A DNA stretch of 64,000 nt from CAYSYY01 sp964576115 [NCBI: uncultured Gemmatimonadota bacterium] (GTDB lineage: Bacteria > Blakebacterota > Blakebacteria > Blakebacterales), in assembly GCA_964576115.1 (NCBI GenBank), contig CAZNUA010000004.1, positions 66,759 through 130,758 of the forward strand, read 5' to 3'. A program made the position numbers and the translations under genes. The stretch's first letter is position 1. Every line of letters begins with the position of its first letter. Positions 24,641-33,125 of the stretch are shown piece by piece. The notes under the pieces were generated by a model. It made no database searches. It was not told where the DNA came from and saw only the letters and a list, made by a program, of their open reading frames with translations.

Positions 24641-24868
24641 ATGGAAGAACGTCTCAATATCGAGGACTTCCGCAACACCACGCCGAACATCTATTGGGCC
24701 GTGGTCATCGCCGCCCGCGAGGCGCGGAAAATCAACAACCTGCGACGCATGCAGGCGATGCACGATCCCGAGTACATCGAACCTGATGCCAAGGTGACCA
24801 CCGAGGCTCTCACGCGGCTGATCGAAGGCCGGGTCGAGGCCGAGGAACAGGACGAGGGCGAGGAGTAG
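24641..24868 (+). CDS. rpoZ: RNA polymerase omega subunit
   Basis: Small RNA polymerase assembly subunit, 75 residues. NIYWAVVIAAREARKINNLRRMQ matches the conserved omega helix that normally reads 'R..LV..AAKRARQI', and the acidic C-terminus (EAEEQDEGEE) is common in omega. Identification relies on that helix, on size and on its place between gmk and coaBC. The GGAG in CAGAAGGAGC about 10 bases upstream supports the ATG at 24641. Confidence 0.82.
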   Translation: MEERLNIEDFRNTTPNIYWAVVIAAREARKINNLRRMQAMHDPEYIEPDAKVTTEALTRLIEGRVEAEEQDEGEE

Positions 24869-24878
24869 GGGGCACGTC

Positions 24879-26081
24879 GTGGCCCGTATCCTGCTGGCCG
24901 TCAGCGGATCGATCACCGCGTACAAGAGTGCTCATCTCGTGCGCGACCTGCAGCGGGTCGGGCACGAGGTGCGCTGCCTGCTGACCGCGGGCGGACAGAA
25001 ATTCATCACCCCCCTGACCCTGCAGGCTCTCTCGGGTCATCCGGTGGCCGTCGATCCCTGGCAGCCGCTCGAGGCCGACGCCATGGATCACATTCATCTC
25101 GCCCGGTGGGCCGAGGCCCTGCTGGTGGCGCCCGCCTCGGCCTCCGCGATCGCCCGCTTGGCCGGCGGACTGGCCGACGATCTGCTCGGGTCGACCGCCC
25201 TGGCCTGTACCGGACCGCTCTTCATCGCCCCCTCCATGAACGCCGACATGTACCGCCACCCGGCCACCCGTGCCAACCTCGACCTGCTCCGGGACCGGGG
25301 GGCGGACATCATCGCGGGCTCGGCCGGCGAACTGGCCTGCGGCGAGAGTGGGCCGGGACGGATGGAAGAGCCCGCCGGGATAGCCGAATATGTGACCGAA
25401 ACCCTTCGCAACCGGGGTGATTTCGCCGGCCTGCGGGCTTTGGTCTCGGCCGGCCCGACAGCCGAGGATATCGACCCGGTACGTCTGGTCACCAACCGTT
25501 CGAGCGGGCGGATGGGTTTCGCCCTGGCCGCCGAACTCGCCGGGCGGGGCGCCCGCGTCACTCTGGTGCACGGCCCGACCTGGCTCCACCCGCCGGCCGG
25601 TCCGGTCGAGATCGTCGGGGTGCGTTCGGCGGCTGACATGGAAGCCGAACTCACGAGCCGTTTCGCCGACTGCGACCTGCTTCTCATGGCCGCTGCGGTA
25701 GCCGATTTTCGGCCCGCTGTACAGCAGGCCGACAAGATCGCCCGCGACAGCGGGCCGTTGACGCTCGAGCTGGAACCAACGGTCGATATCGTGGCCTCGC
25801 TGACCGCCAGGCGCTCGAACCAGGTCGTGGTTGGTTTTGCCCTGGAAACCGGTGACCCGCTCGTCGGCGGCCGGGCCAAGCTCGAACGCAAGAATCTGGA
25901 TGTCATTGCCGTGAACGATCCCACCGAACCGGGCGCCGGCCCCGAGGTCGAGACCAACCGTCTGACGGTCCTTTTCGCCGACGGCCGGAACGCGGTTCTG
26001 GGGCCGGCCGCCAAGGAGCAGGTGGCCCGAGAATTGCTCGATCTCATCCACCCCCTCTGCGCCGGGCGACGTGAGCACTGA
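24879..26081 (+). CDS. coaBC: Bifunctional phosphopantothenoylcysteine decarboxylase/synthetase
   Basis: Two steps of coenzyme A synthesis in one 400-residue protein. The CoaC half is a flavoprotein: AVSGSITAYKS, the catalytic His in HIHLARWAE, PSMNADMY and the substrate-recognition loop with cysteine ACGESGPGRM. The CoaB half starts near residue 185 with SAGPTAEDIDPVRLVTNRSSGRMG, then AAAVADFRP and KNLDVIAVND. The GTG start follows rpoZ by 10 bases. Its 3' end overlaps the next gene by 11 bases. Confidence 0.95.
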   Translation: MARILLAVSGSITAYKSAHLVRDLQRVGHEVRCLLTAGGQKFITPLTLQALSGHPVAVDPWQPLEADAMDHIHLARWAEALLVAPASASAIARLAGGLADDLLGSTALACTGPLFIAPSMNADMYRHPATRANLDLLRDRGADIIAGSAGELACGESGPGRMEEPAGIAEYVTETLRNRGDFAGLRALVSAGPTAEDIDPVRLVTNRSSGRMGFALAAELAGRGARVTLVHGPTWLHPPAGPVEIVGVRSAADMEAELTSRFADCDLLLMAAAVADFRPAVQQADKIARDSGPLTLELEPTVDIVASLTARRSNQVVVGFALETGDPLVGGRAKLERKNLDVIAVNDPTEPGAGPEVETNRLTVLFADGRNAVLGPAAKEQVARELLDLIHPLCAGRREH

Positions 26082-26934
26082 ACCGGACCGGCACTGGCTC
26101 TCCGATACCGCCCGCTACCTGCGGCAATTCGCCGAAACCGAGAACGATAACCTGCTTGCCGCCGGCCCCCGGAGCGGAGAAGATGAACCCAAGGGGAAGG
26201 CGCTGCCTGTGACACCGGACGATACAACCCAGATCGATCTGCTCGCCCGCGAGGGAGCGGCCGAATCCGCTCATCCATCCCCCTGGGGCGGCCGGCCCCC
26301 CCAACCCGAGCTCGATCCGGTCGGTATCCCCGAGGCGATGACCTGTCCGGTGCCCGACGACAGCACCGGGCGAGCCCGGCTGCTGGCCGATCTCGAACAG
26401 CAGGTCGCCCCCTGTCTCAAGTGTCCGTTGGGACAAACCCGGAACCGGCTCGTCTTCGGAACCGGCGCCCCCGACGCCGGGGTGATGTTCATCGGCGAGG
26501 CGCCGGGCCGCGACGAGGACGAGCAGGGGATACCGTTCGTGGGGCGGGCCGGGCAGCTGCTCACCAAAATTCTCGCCGCCATCGATTTCGAGCGCGAGGA
26601 GGTCTATATCGGGAATATCCTGAAGTGCAGGCCCCCCGGTAACCGCGATCCCCAGGCGGCCGAGGTCGAGGCCTGCGAACCATACCTGCAGCGCCAGATC
26701 GAACTCATCCGGCCAGCGGTCATCTGCGCTCTGGGTCGTATCTCGGGCCAGACCCTGCTCCGGACCACCGCTACCCTGACCCGGTTGCGCGAAAAGGTGC
26801 ACCGCTATCAGGGGCGGCCGCTCGTCGTGACCTATCACCCCGCCGCTCTGCTGCGCAATCCCCACTGGAAGCGACCGGCCTGGGAAGACGTGCAGCTCCT
26901 GCGCCGGATCCACGACCAGGAGGTCGGTCGGTGA
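26071..26934 (+). CDS. udg: Family 4 uracil-DNA glycosylase with long N-terminal extension
   Basis: Removes uracil from DNA; iron-sulfur type. 287 residues. The catalytic domain (about 105-287) has GEAPGRDEDEQGIPFVGRAGQLL and the closing TYHPAALLRN. Four cysteines fit the 4Fe-4S pattern: CLKC, then KC-x16-C in LKCRPPGNRDP...EAC. Roughly 105 N-terminal residues are linker-like (rich in Pro, Gly, Glu) and are not needed by the core fold. The GTG start lies within the coaBC end; the stop overlaps the dnaB GTG by four bases. Confidence 0.92.
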   Translation: MSTEPDRHWLSDTARYLRQFAETENDNLLAAGPRSGEDEPKGKALPVTPDDTTQIDLLAREGAAESAHPSPWGGRPPQPELDPVGIPEAMTCPVPDDSTGRARLLADLEQQVAPCLKCPLGQTRNRLVFGTGAPDAGVMFIGEAPGRDEDEQGIPFVGRAGQLLTKILAAIDFEREEVYIGNILKCRPPGNRDPQAAEVEACEPYLQRQIELIRPAVICALGRISGQTLLRTTATLTRLREKVHRYQGRPLVVTYHPAALLRNPHWKRPAWEDVQLLRRIHDQEVGR

Positions 26935-28301
26935 GCGCCGAGGCGAAAACCCGCGGAGACGGCCGCCTGCCCCCCCAGGCGGTCGAAGCCGAGCAGGCCG
27001 TCCTGGGAGCCATGATGCTGGGTGAGGAGGCCATCGGGCGGGTGGTCGAACAGCTCGACGAAACCTGTTTTTACCGCGACGCCAACCGGCGGGTGTTCGA
27101 AGCCATGGTGGCCCTGTACAGCCGGGGCGAGCCGGCCGACCTGGTCACGGTCCGCGAAGAACTCAAGAGCGCCGGGAACCTCGAAGCGGCGGGGGGGGAG
27201 ATCTATCTGGCCGAACTGATCGACGAGGTCGGCACGGCCGCCAATGTCGAATACTACGCCCGGATTGTGCTCGAAGCGGCCATCAAACGAAAGATGATCA
27301 ACGCCCTGACGGGGGTGATCACCGACGCCTACGACAGCACCGAAGAGGCGGTCGGTCTGCTCGACCGGGCCGAGCAGACCATCTTCAGTCTCTCCGAACG
27401 CCGCCTGCGCAAGGGCGCTCTACCCCTGGAGCAGGTCCTGCACCGCACCTTCGAATTGATCGAGAAGGCCCACGAGCGCAAGGGGGGGCTCTCGGGGGTG
27501 CCGACCCGGTTCGACACGCTCGATGAGAAGCTGGCCGGGCTGCAGCCCTCGGATCTGATCATCCTGGCCGGTCGGCCCAGCATGGGGAAGACGGCCTTCG
27601 CCCTGAACGTGGCCCGCAACGTCGCGGTCGAAGAGGGCGTACCGGTGGCCTTCTTCAGCCTGGAGATGAGCGCCCACCAGCTCGCCCAGCGCATGCTCTG
27701 TTCCGAAGCCCGGCTCGACATTCACGCCGTGCGTACCGGGCGGCTGCCGACCACCGACTGGCAGAAGCTCTCGATGAGCGTCGGACGCCTGGCTGATGCG
27801 CCGATTTACATCGACGACACCGCCTCGCTCGGTATCCTCGAGTTCCGGGCCAAGGCCCGGCGCCTGAAAGCCGAACGGAACATCGGGCTGGTGATGGTCG
27901 ATTACCTGCAGCTCATGATGGGACCGCGGGCCGAGAGCCGGCAGATCGAGATCACCATGATCAGCCGGGCTCTCAAGGCTCTGGCCAAGGAGCTCGATAT
28001 TCCGGTCATGGCGCTGAGCCAGCTCTCGCGGGCGGTCGAGACCCGCGGCGGCGACCGCCGCCCGCAGCTTTCCGATCTGCGCGAGTCGGGCGCCCTCGAG
28101 CAGGATGCCGACGTGGTTCTGTTCATGTACCGCGAGGAGTACTACAATCGCGAGAAACCCGAAGCCCAGGGGCGGGCCGAGGTCATTATCGGCAAGCAGC
28201 GCAACGGCCCCATCGGGACCATCCCACTAATCTTCCACTCCGAATACGCCCGTTTCGACACCATGGCTCCCGAAGCCGTCGCGGCCGAGACCCCTTTCTA
28301 A
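26931..28301 (+). CDS. dnaB: Replicative DNA helicase
   Basis: Hexameric fork helicase, 456 residues. The N-terminal collar has LPPQAVEAEQAVLGAMML. The RecA-like motor has Walker A GRPSMGKTAFALN, VAFFSLEMSAHQLAQRM, Walker B-like IGLVMVDYLQLM and LSQLSRAVETR, then SDLRESGALEQDADVV and the C-terminal KQRNGPIGTI. The GTG start overlaps the udg stop. Confidence 0.97.
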   Translation: MSAEAKTRGDGRLPPQAVEAEQAVLGAMMLGEEAIGRVVEQLDETCFYRDANRRVFEAMVALYSRGEPADLVTVREELKSAGNLEAAGGEIYLAELIDEVGTAANVEYYARIVLEAAIKRKMINALTGVITDAYDSTEEAVGLLDRAEQTIFSLSERRLRKGALPLEQVLHRTFELIEKAHERKGGLSGVPTRFDTLDEKLAGLQPSDLIILAGRPSMGKTAFALNVARNVAVEEGVPVAFFSLEMSAHQLAQRMLCSEARLDIHAVRTGRLPTTDWQKLSMSVGRLADAPIYIDDTASLGILEFRAKARRLKAERNIGLVMVDYLQLMMGPRAESRQIEITMISRALKALAKELDIPVMALSQLSRAVETRGGDRRPQLSDLRESGALEQDADVVLFMYREEYYNREKPEAQGRAEVIIGKQRNGPIGTIPLIFHSEYARFDTMAPEAVAAETPF

Positions 28302-28302
28302 G

Positions 28303-29097
28303 ATGAAGCTGCCCCGCGAGCCGGCCCTGATCAGAATCGTCGAATACGCCGGCGACCGCTTCATCCGTCTCTCGACCGCCGTGGGCCAGCTGGTCCTGCT
28401 CACCTTCGAAATGATCGGGCGGCTGCCTCAACTCCTGCGTACCCCCCGCATCCTGCTGGCCCAGATGGACGCCATCGGACTGCGCAGCCTGCCCCTGGTG
28501 ATCTTCGCCAGCCTGTTCACCGGGGCTGTTTCGGCCGCCCAGGCCGGCTATCAGATGCAGGGGTATGCCCCTCCCTCGCTGGTCGGAGCGGCTGTGGGCA
28601 AGGCCGTGATTCTCGAACTGGCCCCGGTGCTGGCCGCCCTGGTGGTGGCCGGCCGGGTCAGCACCTCGATCGCGGCCGAGCTGGGTACCATGCGGGTGAC
28701 CGAGCAGATCGACGCTCTGGAAACGATGGCCATCGATCCGGTCTGGTTCCTGGCTTCGCCCCGCTTCTTCGCCGGACTGCTGATGATGCCGCTGCTGGTC
28801 ATCATCGCCAGCTTCGTCGCCATCATGGGCGGCTACGCCGTGGCTCATCTCGGGGTCGGGGTGTCCACGGCCACCTTCTTCAACGGGGTGAAGATGTTCT
28901 TCGAGGCCTACGACGTGCTGGTCAACCAGATCAAGGCTTTCATCTTCGGGGGGGTGGTGTCCCTCTCGGGGGTGTTCTTCGGCTACCGCACGCGCGGCGG
29001 CGCCGAGGGGGTGGGGCAGTCCACCATCAACGCCATCGTGACCGCTTCGGTCCTGATTCTCGTCTTCGATTACATCATCGCCGAGGTGATGATCTGA
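28303..29097 (+). CDS. mlaE: MlaE-type phospholipid ABC permease
   Basis: Inner-membrane permease of the Mla lipid-transport system that keeps outer-membrane lipid asymmetry. 264 residues, five to six membrane segments. MlaE pattern: LVIFASLFTGAVSAAQAGYQ, ELAPVLAALVVAGRVSTSIAAELGTMRVTEQIDAL and YRTRGGAEGVGQSTINAIV. It starts two bases after the dnaB stop and overlaps the ATPase gene. No MCE (MlaD) or MlaB/C gene lies in the window. Confidence 0.94.
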   Translation: MKLPREPALIRIVEYAGDRFIRLSTAVGQLVLLTFEMIGRLPQLLRTPRILLAQMDAIGLRSLPLVIFASLFTGAVSAAQAGYQMQGYAPPSLVGAAVGKAVILELAPVLAALVVAGRVSTSIAAELGTMRVTEQIDALETMAIDPVWFLASPRFFAGLLMMPLLVIIASFVAIMGGYAVAHLGVGVSTATFFNGVKMFFEAYDVLVNQIKAFIFGGVVSLSGVFFGYRTRGGAEGVGQSTINAIVTASVLILVFDYIIAEVMI

Positions 29098-29891
29098 TGT
29101 CGTCCACCGATCGTGCCTGCGACGAGAACGGGGTCGGCTGCAGCATCACGATCGAGGGGCTGCGCAAGAGCCTGGGAGGGCAGCCGGTTCTGCGCGACGT
29201 GAACCTGCGGATTCCACCGGGCGAAACGATCGGCATCGTCGGCCGTTCGGGGTGCGGCAAGAGCGTCCTGCTCAAGCATCTGATCGGCTTGATGTGGCCC
29301 GACGCCGGGCGGGTTCTGATAGACGGCCGCGATCTGGGTGAAATGGATCGCGAGGAACTGTACCGCACCCGTCACCGTTTCGGCATGCTTTTCCAGTCCG
29401 CAGCGCTCTTCGATTCGATGAATGTGGGCGAGAACATCGCTCTGGGCCTGGTGTACAATACCGACCGCACTCCCGAAGAGATCCACGACCGGGTGGCCTA
29501 CTGCCTCGGTCAGGTGGGACTCTCGGGTCTGGAAACGAAGATGCCGAGCGAACTGAGCGGCGGGATGAAGAAGCGGGTCGGTCTGGCCCGGGCCATCGCT
29601 CTGGGTCCCGAAGTCATGCTCTTCGACGAGCCCACCACCGGTCTGGATCCGATCATGTCGGCCGTGATAGACGAAGTGATCGCCGAACTGGTCGAGAAGC
29701 TGCAGACCACGGCGGTGGTGGTCACCCATGACATGCGGACCGTCACCACCATCTGTCATCGGGTCGCCTTCCTGCACCGGGGGGTGATCTTCGCCGAGGG
29801 CACGCCCGAGGAAATCACCCACTCGGAAGATCCGGTCGTGGCCCAGTTCATTTCAGGTTCGGCCGACGGGCCGATCAAGCCGCGACGCTGA
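29097..29891 (+). CDS. mlaF: MlaF-type ABC transporter ATPase
   Basis: ATPase energising the adjacent MlaE permease. 264 residues. Walker A GRSGCGKSVLLKHL, Q-loop MLFQSAALFDSM, signature LSGGMKKRVGLARAI, Walker B VMLFDEPTTGLDP and switch His in VVTHDM. The short leader before IEGLRKSLGG is not conserved. A one-base stop/start overlap joins it to mlaE. The next gene (yajC) is separated by 113 bases with its own promoter candidate. Confidence 0.94.
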   Translation: MSSTDRACDENGVGCSITIEGLRKSLGGQPVLRDVNLRIPPGETIGIVGRSGCGKSVLLKHLIGLMWPDAGRVLIDGRDLGEMDREELYRTRHRFGMLFQSAALFDSMNVGENIALGLVYNTDRTPEEIHDRVAYCLGQVGLSGLETKMPSELSGGMKKRVGLARAIALGPEVMLFDEPTTGLDPIMSAVIDEVIAELVEKLQTTAVVVTHDMRTVTTICHRVAFLHRGVIFAEGTPEEITHSEDPVVAQFISGSADGPIKPRR

Positions 29892-29915
29892 GAGATCCGC
29901 GCCGCCCGGCACCGG

Positions 29916-29944
29916 CTGGCATTTCCGCTTCTGGTGGTTATCTT
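29916..29944 (+). promoter_or_regulatory. Promoter candidate for the yajC-def-fmt operon
   Basis: CTGGCA (29916-29921), a 17-base spacer and TATCTT (29939-29944), with yajC starting about 60 bases downstream. The -10 is identical to the lgt-internal candidate. A small hairpin (GGGTG/CACCC, 29970-29984) lies in the predicted leader just before the ribosome site. Confidence 0.4.
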
Positions 29945-30004
29945 TCGGTTCGCCGTTCCGGTCGCCTGCGGGTGGCCGACACCCACACCTGAGAGGAAAA
30001 GAGC

Positions 30005-30340
30005 GTGACTGTCCTGATGTTTTCGCTGGCAGCGTTCCAGCAATCGGTTCCCGGCCAGGCCCAGCCCAATCCGTTCGGATTCCTGCTGCCCTTCATTCTG
30101 ATTTTCGTCGTGTTCTATTTTCTGATCATGCGGCCGCAGAGCAAGCGCCAGAAGGAACACAAAGCCATGGTGGATGCCCTGCAGAAAGGTGACCGGGTCG
30201 TGACCGCCGGCGGTTTCCACGGTACGGTACAGGGGGTGGACTCCGAGGCCGAAACGGTCCAACTCGAGATCGCCGACCGGGTGCGGGTGACGGTCAGCCG
30301 GGGGAGCATTTCACGGGTCGTCACCGACAAGGCGGAATAA
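30005..30340 (+). CDS. yajC: Preprotein translocase accessory subunit YajC
   Basis: Small single-span membrane protein that associates with SecDF-SecYEG. 111 residues. The membrane segment FLLPFILIFVVFYFLIM is followed directly by the family signature RPQSKRQKEHKAMVDAL and the cytoplasmic domain KGDRVVTAGGFHGTV. GTG start 8 bases after GAGAGGA. secD/secF are not in the window. The stop overlaps the def start by one base. Confidence 0.94.
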   Translation: MTVLMFSLAAFQQSVPGQAQPNPFGFLLPFILIFVVFYFLIMRPQSKRQKEHKAMVDALQKGDRVVTAGGFHGTVQGVDSEAETVQLEIADRVRVTVSRGSISRVVTDKAE

Positions 30341-30858
30341 TGTCCCTGATTCCGGTTCGGCTGTATGGCGATCCGGTGCTGCGCCGGCAGGCCGCGGCGG
30401 TGGACGAAGTCGATGACGATCTGGGCCGGCTGGCCGACGACATGATCGAAACGATGCGGGCCTCGGACGGCATCGGTCTGGCCGCCAACCAGGTCGGCGA
30501 ACTGCGCCGGATCCTGGTGGTGAATTTCGATCTCGAGACGGGTGGGGAGGGGGCCACCGCTCTGATCAACCCCGAGATCACCGCCCGGGTCGGGACGATG
30601 CGTTCGATGGAGGGCTGTCTCTCGATCCCCGATGTCTGGGACGAGGTCGAACGCCAGGCCGAGATCGCCGTCACCTGGACCGACCCGCAGGGGCGGGAGC
30701 AGAACGCCGAAGCCGAGGGTCTGCACGCTGCGGTCGTTCAGCACGAGATCGACCACCTCAACGGAGTCCTCTTCATTGATCACCTGCCGGCGGTCAAAAG
30801 GATGATGCTGCGGTCAACCCTGAAGCAGATCGCCCGACGGGCGAAAGAGCGGATGTGA
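30340..30858 (+). CDS. def: Peptide deformylase
   Basis: Removes the formyl group from nascent N-terminal methionine. 172 residues. All three motifs are intact: GIGLAANQVG, EGCLSIP (metal-ligand Cys) and QHEIDHLNG (two His ligands and catalytic Glu). It is coupled to fmt, which adds the formyl group to initiator tRNA, by a four-base overlap. Confidence 0.97.
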   Translation: MSLIPVRLYGDPVLRRQAAAVDEVDDDLGRLADDMIETMRASDGIGLAANQVGELRRILVVNFDLETGGEGATALINPEITARVGTMRSMEGCLSIPDVWDEVERQAEIAVTWTDPQGREQNAEAEGLHAAVVQHEIDHLNGVLFIDHLPAVKRMMLRSTLKQIARRAKERM

Positions 30859-31814
30859 GAACGGCCTTTCTCGGCAACGGTGTTTTCGGGCTGCCCGCTC
30901 TCGAAGCTCTGGCCCGATCGGGCCACGAACTGGCCGCCCTGGTGACCAGGCCCGATCGGGAGCAGGGACGGGGCCGCCGGCCGAGTCCGACTCTGACCAA
31001 GGTGCGGGCCGGCGAACTGGGTCTGCCGGTGGTCGAGATCGACGATCTCTCTTCGGCCGCAGCCGCCGAAGCCCTGGCGGCCCTCGAAGCCGAGATCTGG
31101 GCCGTGGTCGCTTTTCCGATCATTCCCGGCGAACTGCTCACCATCCCTCCCGCGGGGACCGTCAACCTGCACGCCTCGCTCCTGCCGCGCTACCGCGGTG
31201 CGGCCCCGGTGCAGTGGGCGCTGATCAACGGCGAGGAGACCACCGGAGTCACCACCTTTTTCATCGACGCCGGGATCGATACCGGCGCCATCTGTCTGCA
31301 GCGTGAGGTGGCCATCGCACCCGGGGAGAACGCCGGCGATCTGTCCGCCCGTCTGGCCCGTCTCGGGGCGGCACTGCTGCTCGAGACCCTCGACCGGGTC
31401 GAGGCCGGAACGGCTCCCCGACGGCCGCAGAATACGGCTCTGGCCACCCCCGCTCCCCGCCTGCAGAAGAACGACGGAGAGATCGACTGGACCCTGCCCG
31501 CGGCCGCGATAGCGAACCGCATCAGGGGCCTGACCCCCTGGCCGGGAGCCTTCACCTTTCTGGAGACCGAACGGCTGATGGTGCTCCAGGCCCGGGTGAT
31601 CAGCGCGGAGCAACTCCCCTGGGAACGCGATCAGCTGCTGCGGCCCGGTACGCTGGGGGGCTTCGACGACGACGGTACGCCGGTGGTGAGCGCCGGCGAC
31701 GGCTCGGGAGTGGCGCTCGTCAGCCTGCAGCGCGAGAGCCGGTCGGCGGCCCCGGGGGCCGATGTCATCCGCGGTCTGCGCTGCGAGTGCGGAGAATGCT
31801 TCGGTGACGACTGA
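30855..31814 (+). CDS. fmt: Methionyl-tRNA formyltransferase
   Basis: Formylates initiator Met-tRNA. 319 residues. The N-terminal formyltransferase domain has FLGNGVFGLPALEAL, NLHASLLPRYRGAAPVQWAL (catalytic Asn and His) and GIDTGAI; the C-terminal OB-like domain has the KNDGEIDW segment. GTG start overlapping def. Its end overlaps the rsmB start by 11 bases. Confidence 0.96.
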   Translation: MRTAFLGNGVFGLPALEALARSGHELAALVTRPDREQGRGRRPSPTLTKVRAGELGLPVVEIDDLSSAAAAEALAALEAEIWAVVAFPIIPGELLTIPPAGTVNLHASLLPRYRGAAPVQWALINGEETTGVTTFFIDAGIDTGAICLQREVAIAPGENAGDLSARLARLGAALLLETLDRVEAGTAPRRPQNTALATPAPRLQKNDGEIDWTLPAAAIANRIRGLTPWPGAFTFLETERLMVLQARVISAEQLPWERDQLLRPGTLGGFDDDGTPVVSAGDGSGVALVSLQRESRSAAPGADVIRGLRCECGECFGDD

Positions 31815-33123
31815 CCCGGTCCGGGAACGGGCGGTCGGGATCCTCACTGCGGTCGAGAGCGGCACCTTCCTCAACCGGGCGCTCGAGTCTGAAGGCGACG
31901 TCTTCGGGGACGGCTCGGCCGAGCGCGCCCGTCTGCACCGGCTGACCGCCGGGACCACCAAATTCCGGCTTCGACTCGATACCGAACTCGACCGGCGCCT
32001 GCCGCAGGGAGTGCGGAGCCTGCCCTCCGGGGTGCGGCAGATCCTCCGGCTGGCGCTCTACGAACTGCGCTTCGCCGGGGTGCCCGGCTACGCCGCCGTG
32101 AACGCGGCGACCGAGCTGACCCGGCGGGCCGGATTTGCGGGTCTGACCGGGGTCGTCAACGGCGTTCTGCGCAATGCCGTGCGGACCGGGGAACCGGACC
32201 TGCCTCCCGAAGGGCTCGAACGGCTGGCCGTGACCGCCTCTCATCCCCGCTGGCTGCTCGAGGAGATCGCCGCCCGTTATGGTGTCGAAGCCGCAGCCGC
32301 ATACGCCGAATGGAACAATCAGCCGCCCCCTCTCTGGTTGCGGGTCAACGAGGCCGTGAGCGAGGTCGAGGAGGAACTGCAGGCTCTGCACCGGCTCGGA
32401 ATCGAGGCCCGGGAGGAGGGACCTCTGCCCGGCTGGCTCACCTGCGACCCGGGTGCGCTGCCGACCATGCGGCCGGTTCTGGACTCGGGGCGCCTGCGGG
32501 TTCAGGATCCATCGGCCGCTCTGGCGGTGCTGGCCGCCGGCCCGGTCGAGAACCTGCTGCTGGCCGACATCTGTGCGGCTCCGGGGGGCAAATGCAGCCA
32601 CCTGGCCGAGCGGGGGCGGGGCAGGGCGCGGGTCATCGCCACCGATGCCGATCCCGAGCGTTACCGGCGGCTCGCAGCCCTGGCCGCCACTCACGGCGGG
32701 CTGGGTCTCGAGATACAGGAGTGGGATCGGGTCATGGACCGCACGGGGGAGTTCGACCTCGTTCTGGTCGACGCCCCCTGCAGCAATACAGGCGTGCTCC
32801 GCCGCCGGGCCGACGCCCGCTGGCGTCTGGGGCCCGAAACGGCTCGCGAGATGGCGGCGGTACAGATTGATCTGCTGGAGCGGGCCGCGGAACTGCTCAC
32901 GCCCGCAGGCGTACTCATCTACAGCACCTGCAGCGTCCTCGCAGGCGAGAACGAGGTGGTCGTGGAGCGCTTCCTGTCGCACCATACTGCTTTCATACCC
33001 GACGGAACGGGGCCATCTTTTCCGGCAGGCTTCGGTCTCGAACCAGGCCTGGCTCTTTCCCTGCCGTGGAAGCACGGCCTGGATGGAGCTTTTACGGCAC
33101 GTCTGAAACGAGCGGGAACCTGA
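31804..33123 (+). CDS. rsmB: 16S rRNA m5C967 methyltransferase RsmB
   Basis: Methylates C967 of 16S rRNA. 439 residues from the GTG at 31804. An N-terminal NusB-like helical domain (RERAVGILTAVESGTFLNRAL) precedes a SAM domain with AAPGGKCSHLAE. Both cysteines of the RNA m5C mechanism are present: DAPCSNTG (Cys326) and YSTCSV (Cys376). The frame is open a little upstream, but only inside fmt. Confidence 0.93.
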   Translation: MTTDPVRERAVGILTAVESGTFLNRALESEGDVFGDGSAERARLHRLTAGTTKFRLRLDTELDRRLPQGVRSLPSGVRQILRLALYELRFAGVPGYAAVNAATELTRRAGFAGLTGVVNGVLRNAVRTGEPDLPPEGLERLAVTASHPRWLLEEIAARYGVEAAAAYAEWNNQPPPLWLRVNEAVSEVEEELQALHRLGIEAREEGPLPGWLTCDPGALPTMRPVLDSGRLRVQDPSAALAVLAAGPVENLLLADICAAPGGKCSHLAERGRGRARVIATDADPERYRRLAALAATHGGLGLEIQEWDRVMDRTGEFDLVLVDAPCSNTGVLRRRADARWRLGPETAREMAAVQIDLLERAAELLTPAGVLIYSTCSVLAGENEVVVERFLSHHTAFIPDGTGPSFPAGFGLEPGLALSLPWKHGLDGAFTARLKRAGT

Positions 33124-33125
33124 GC

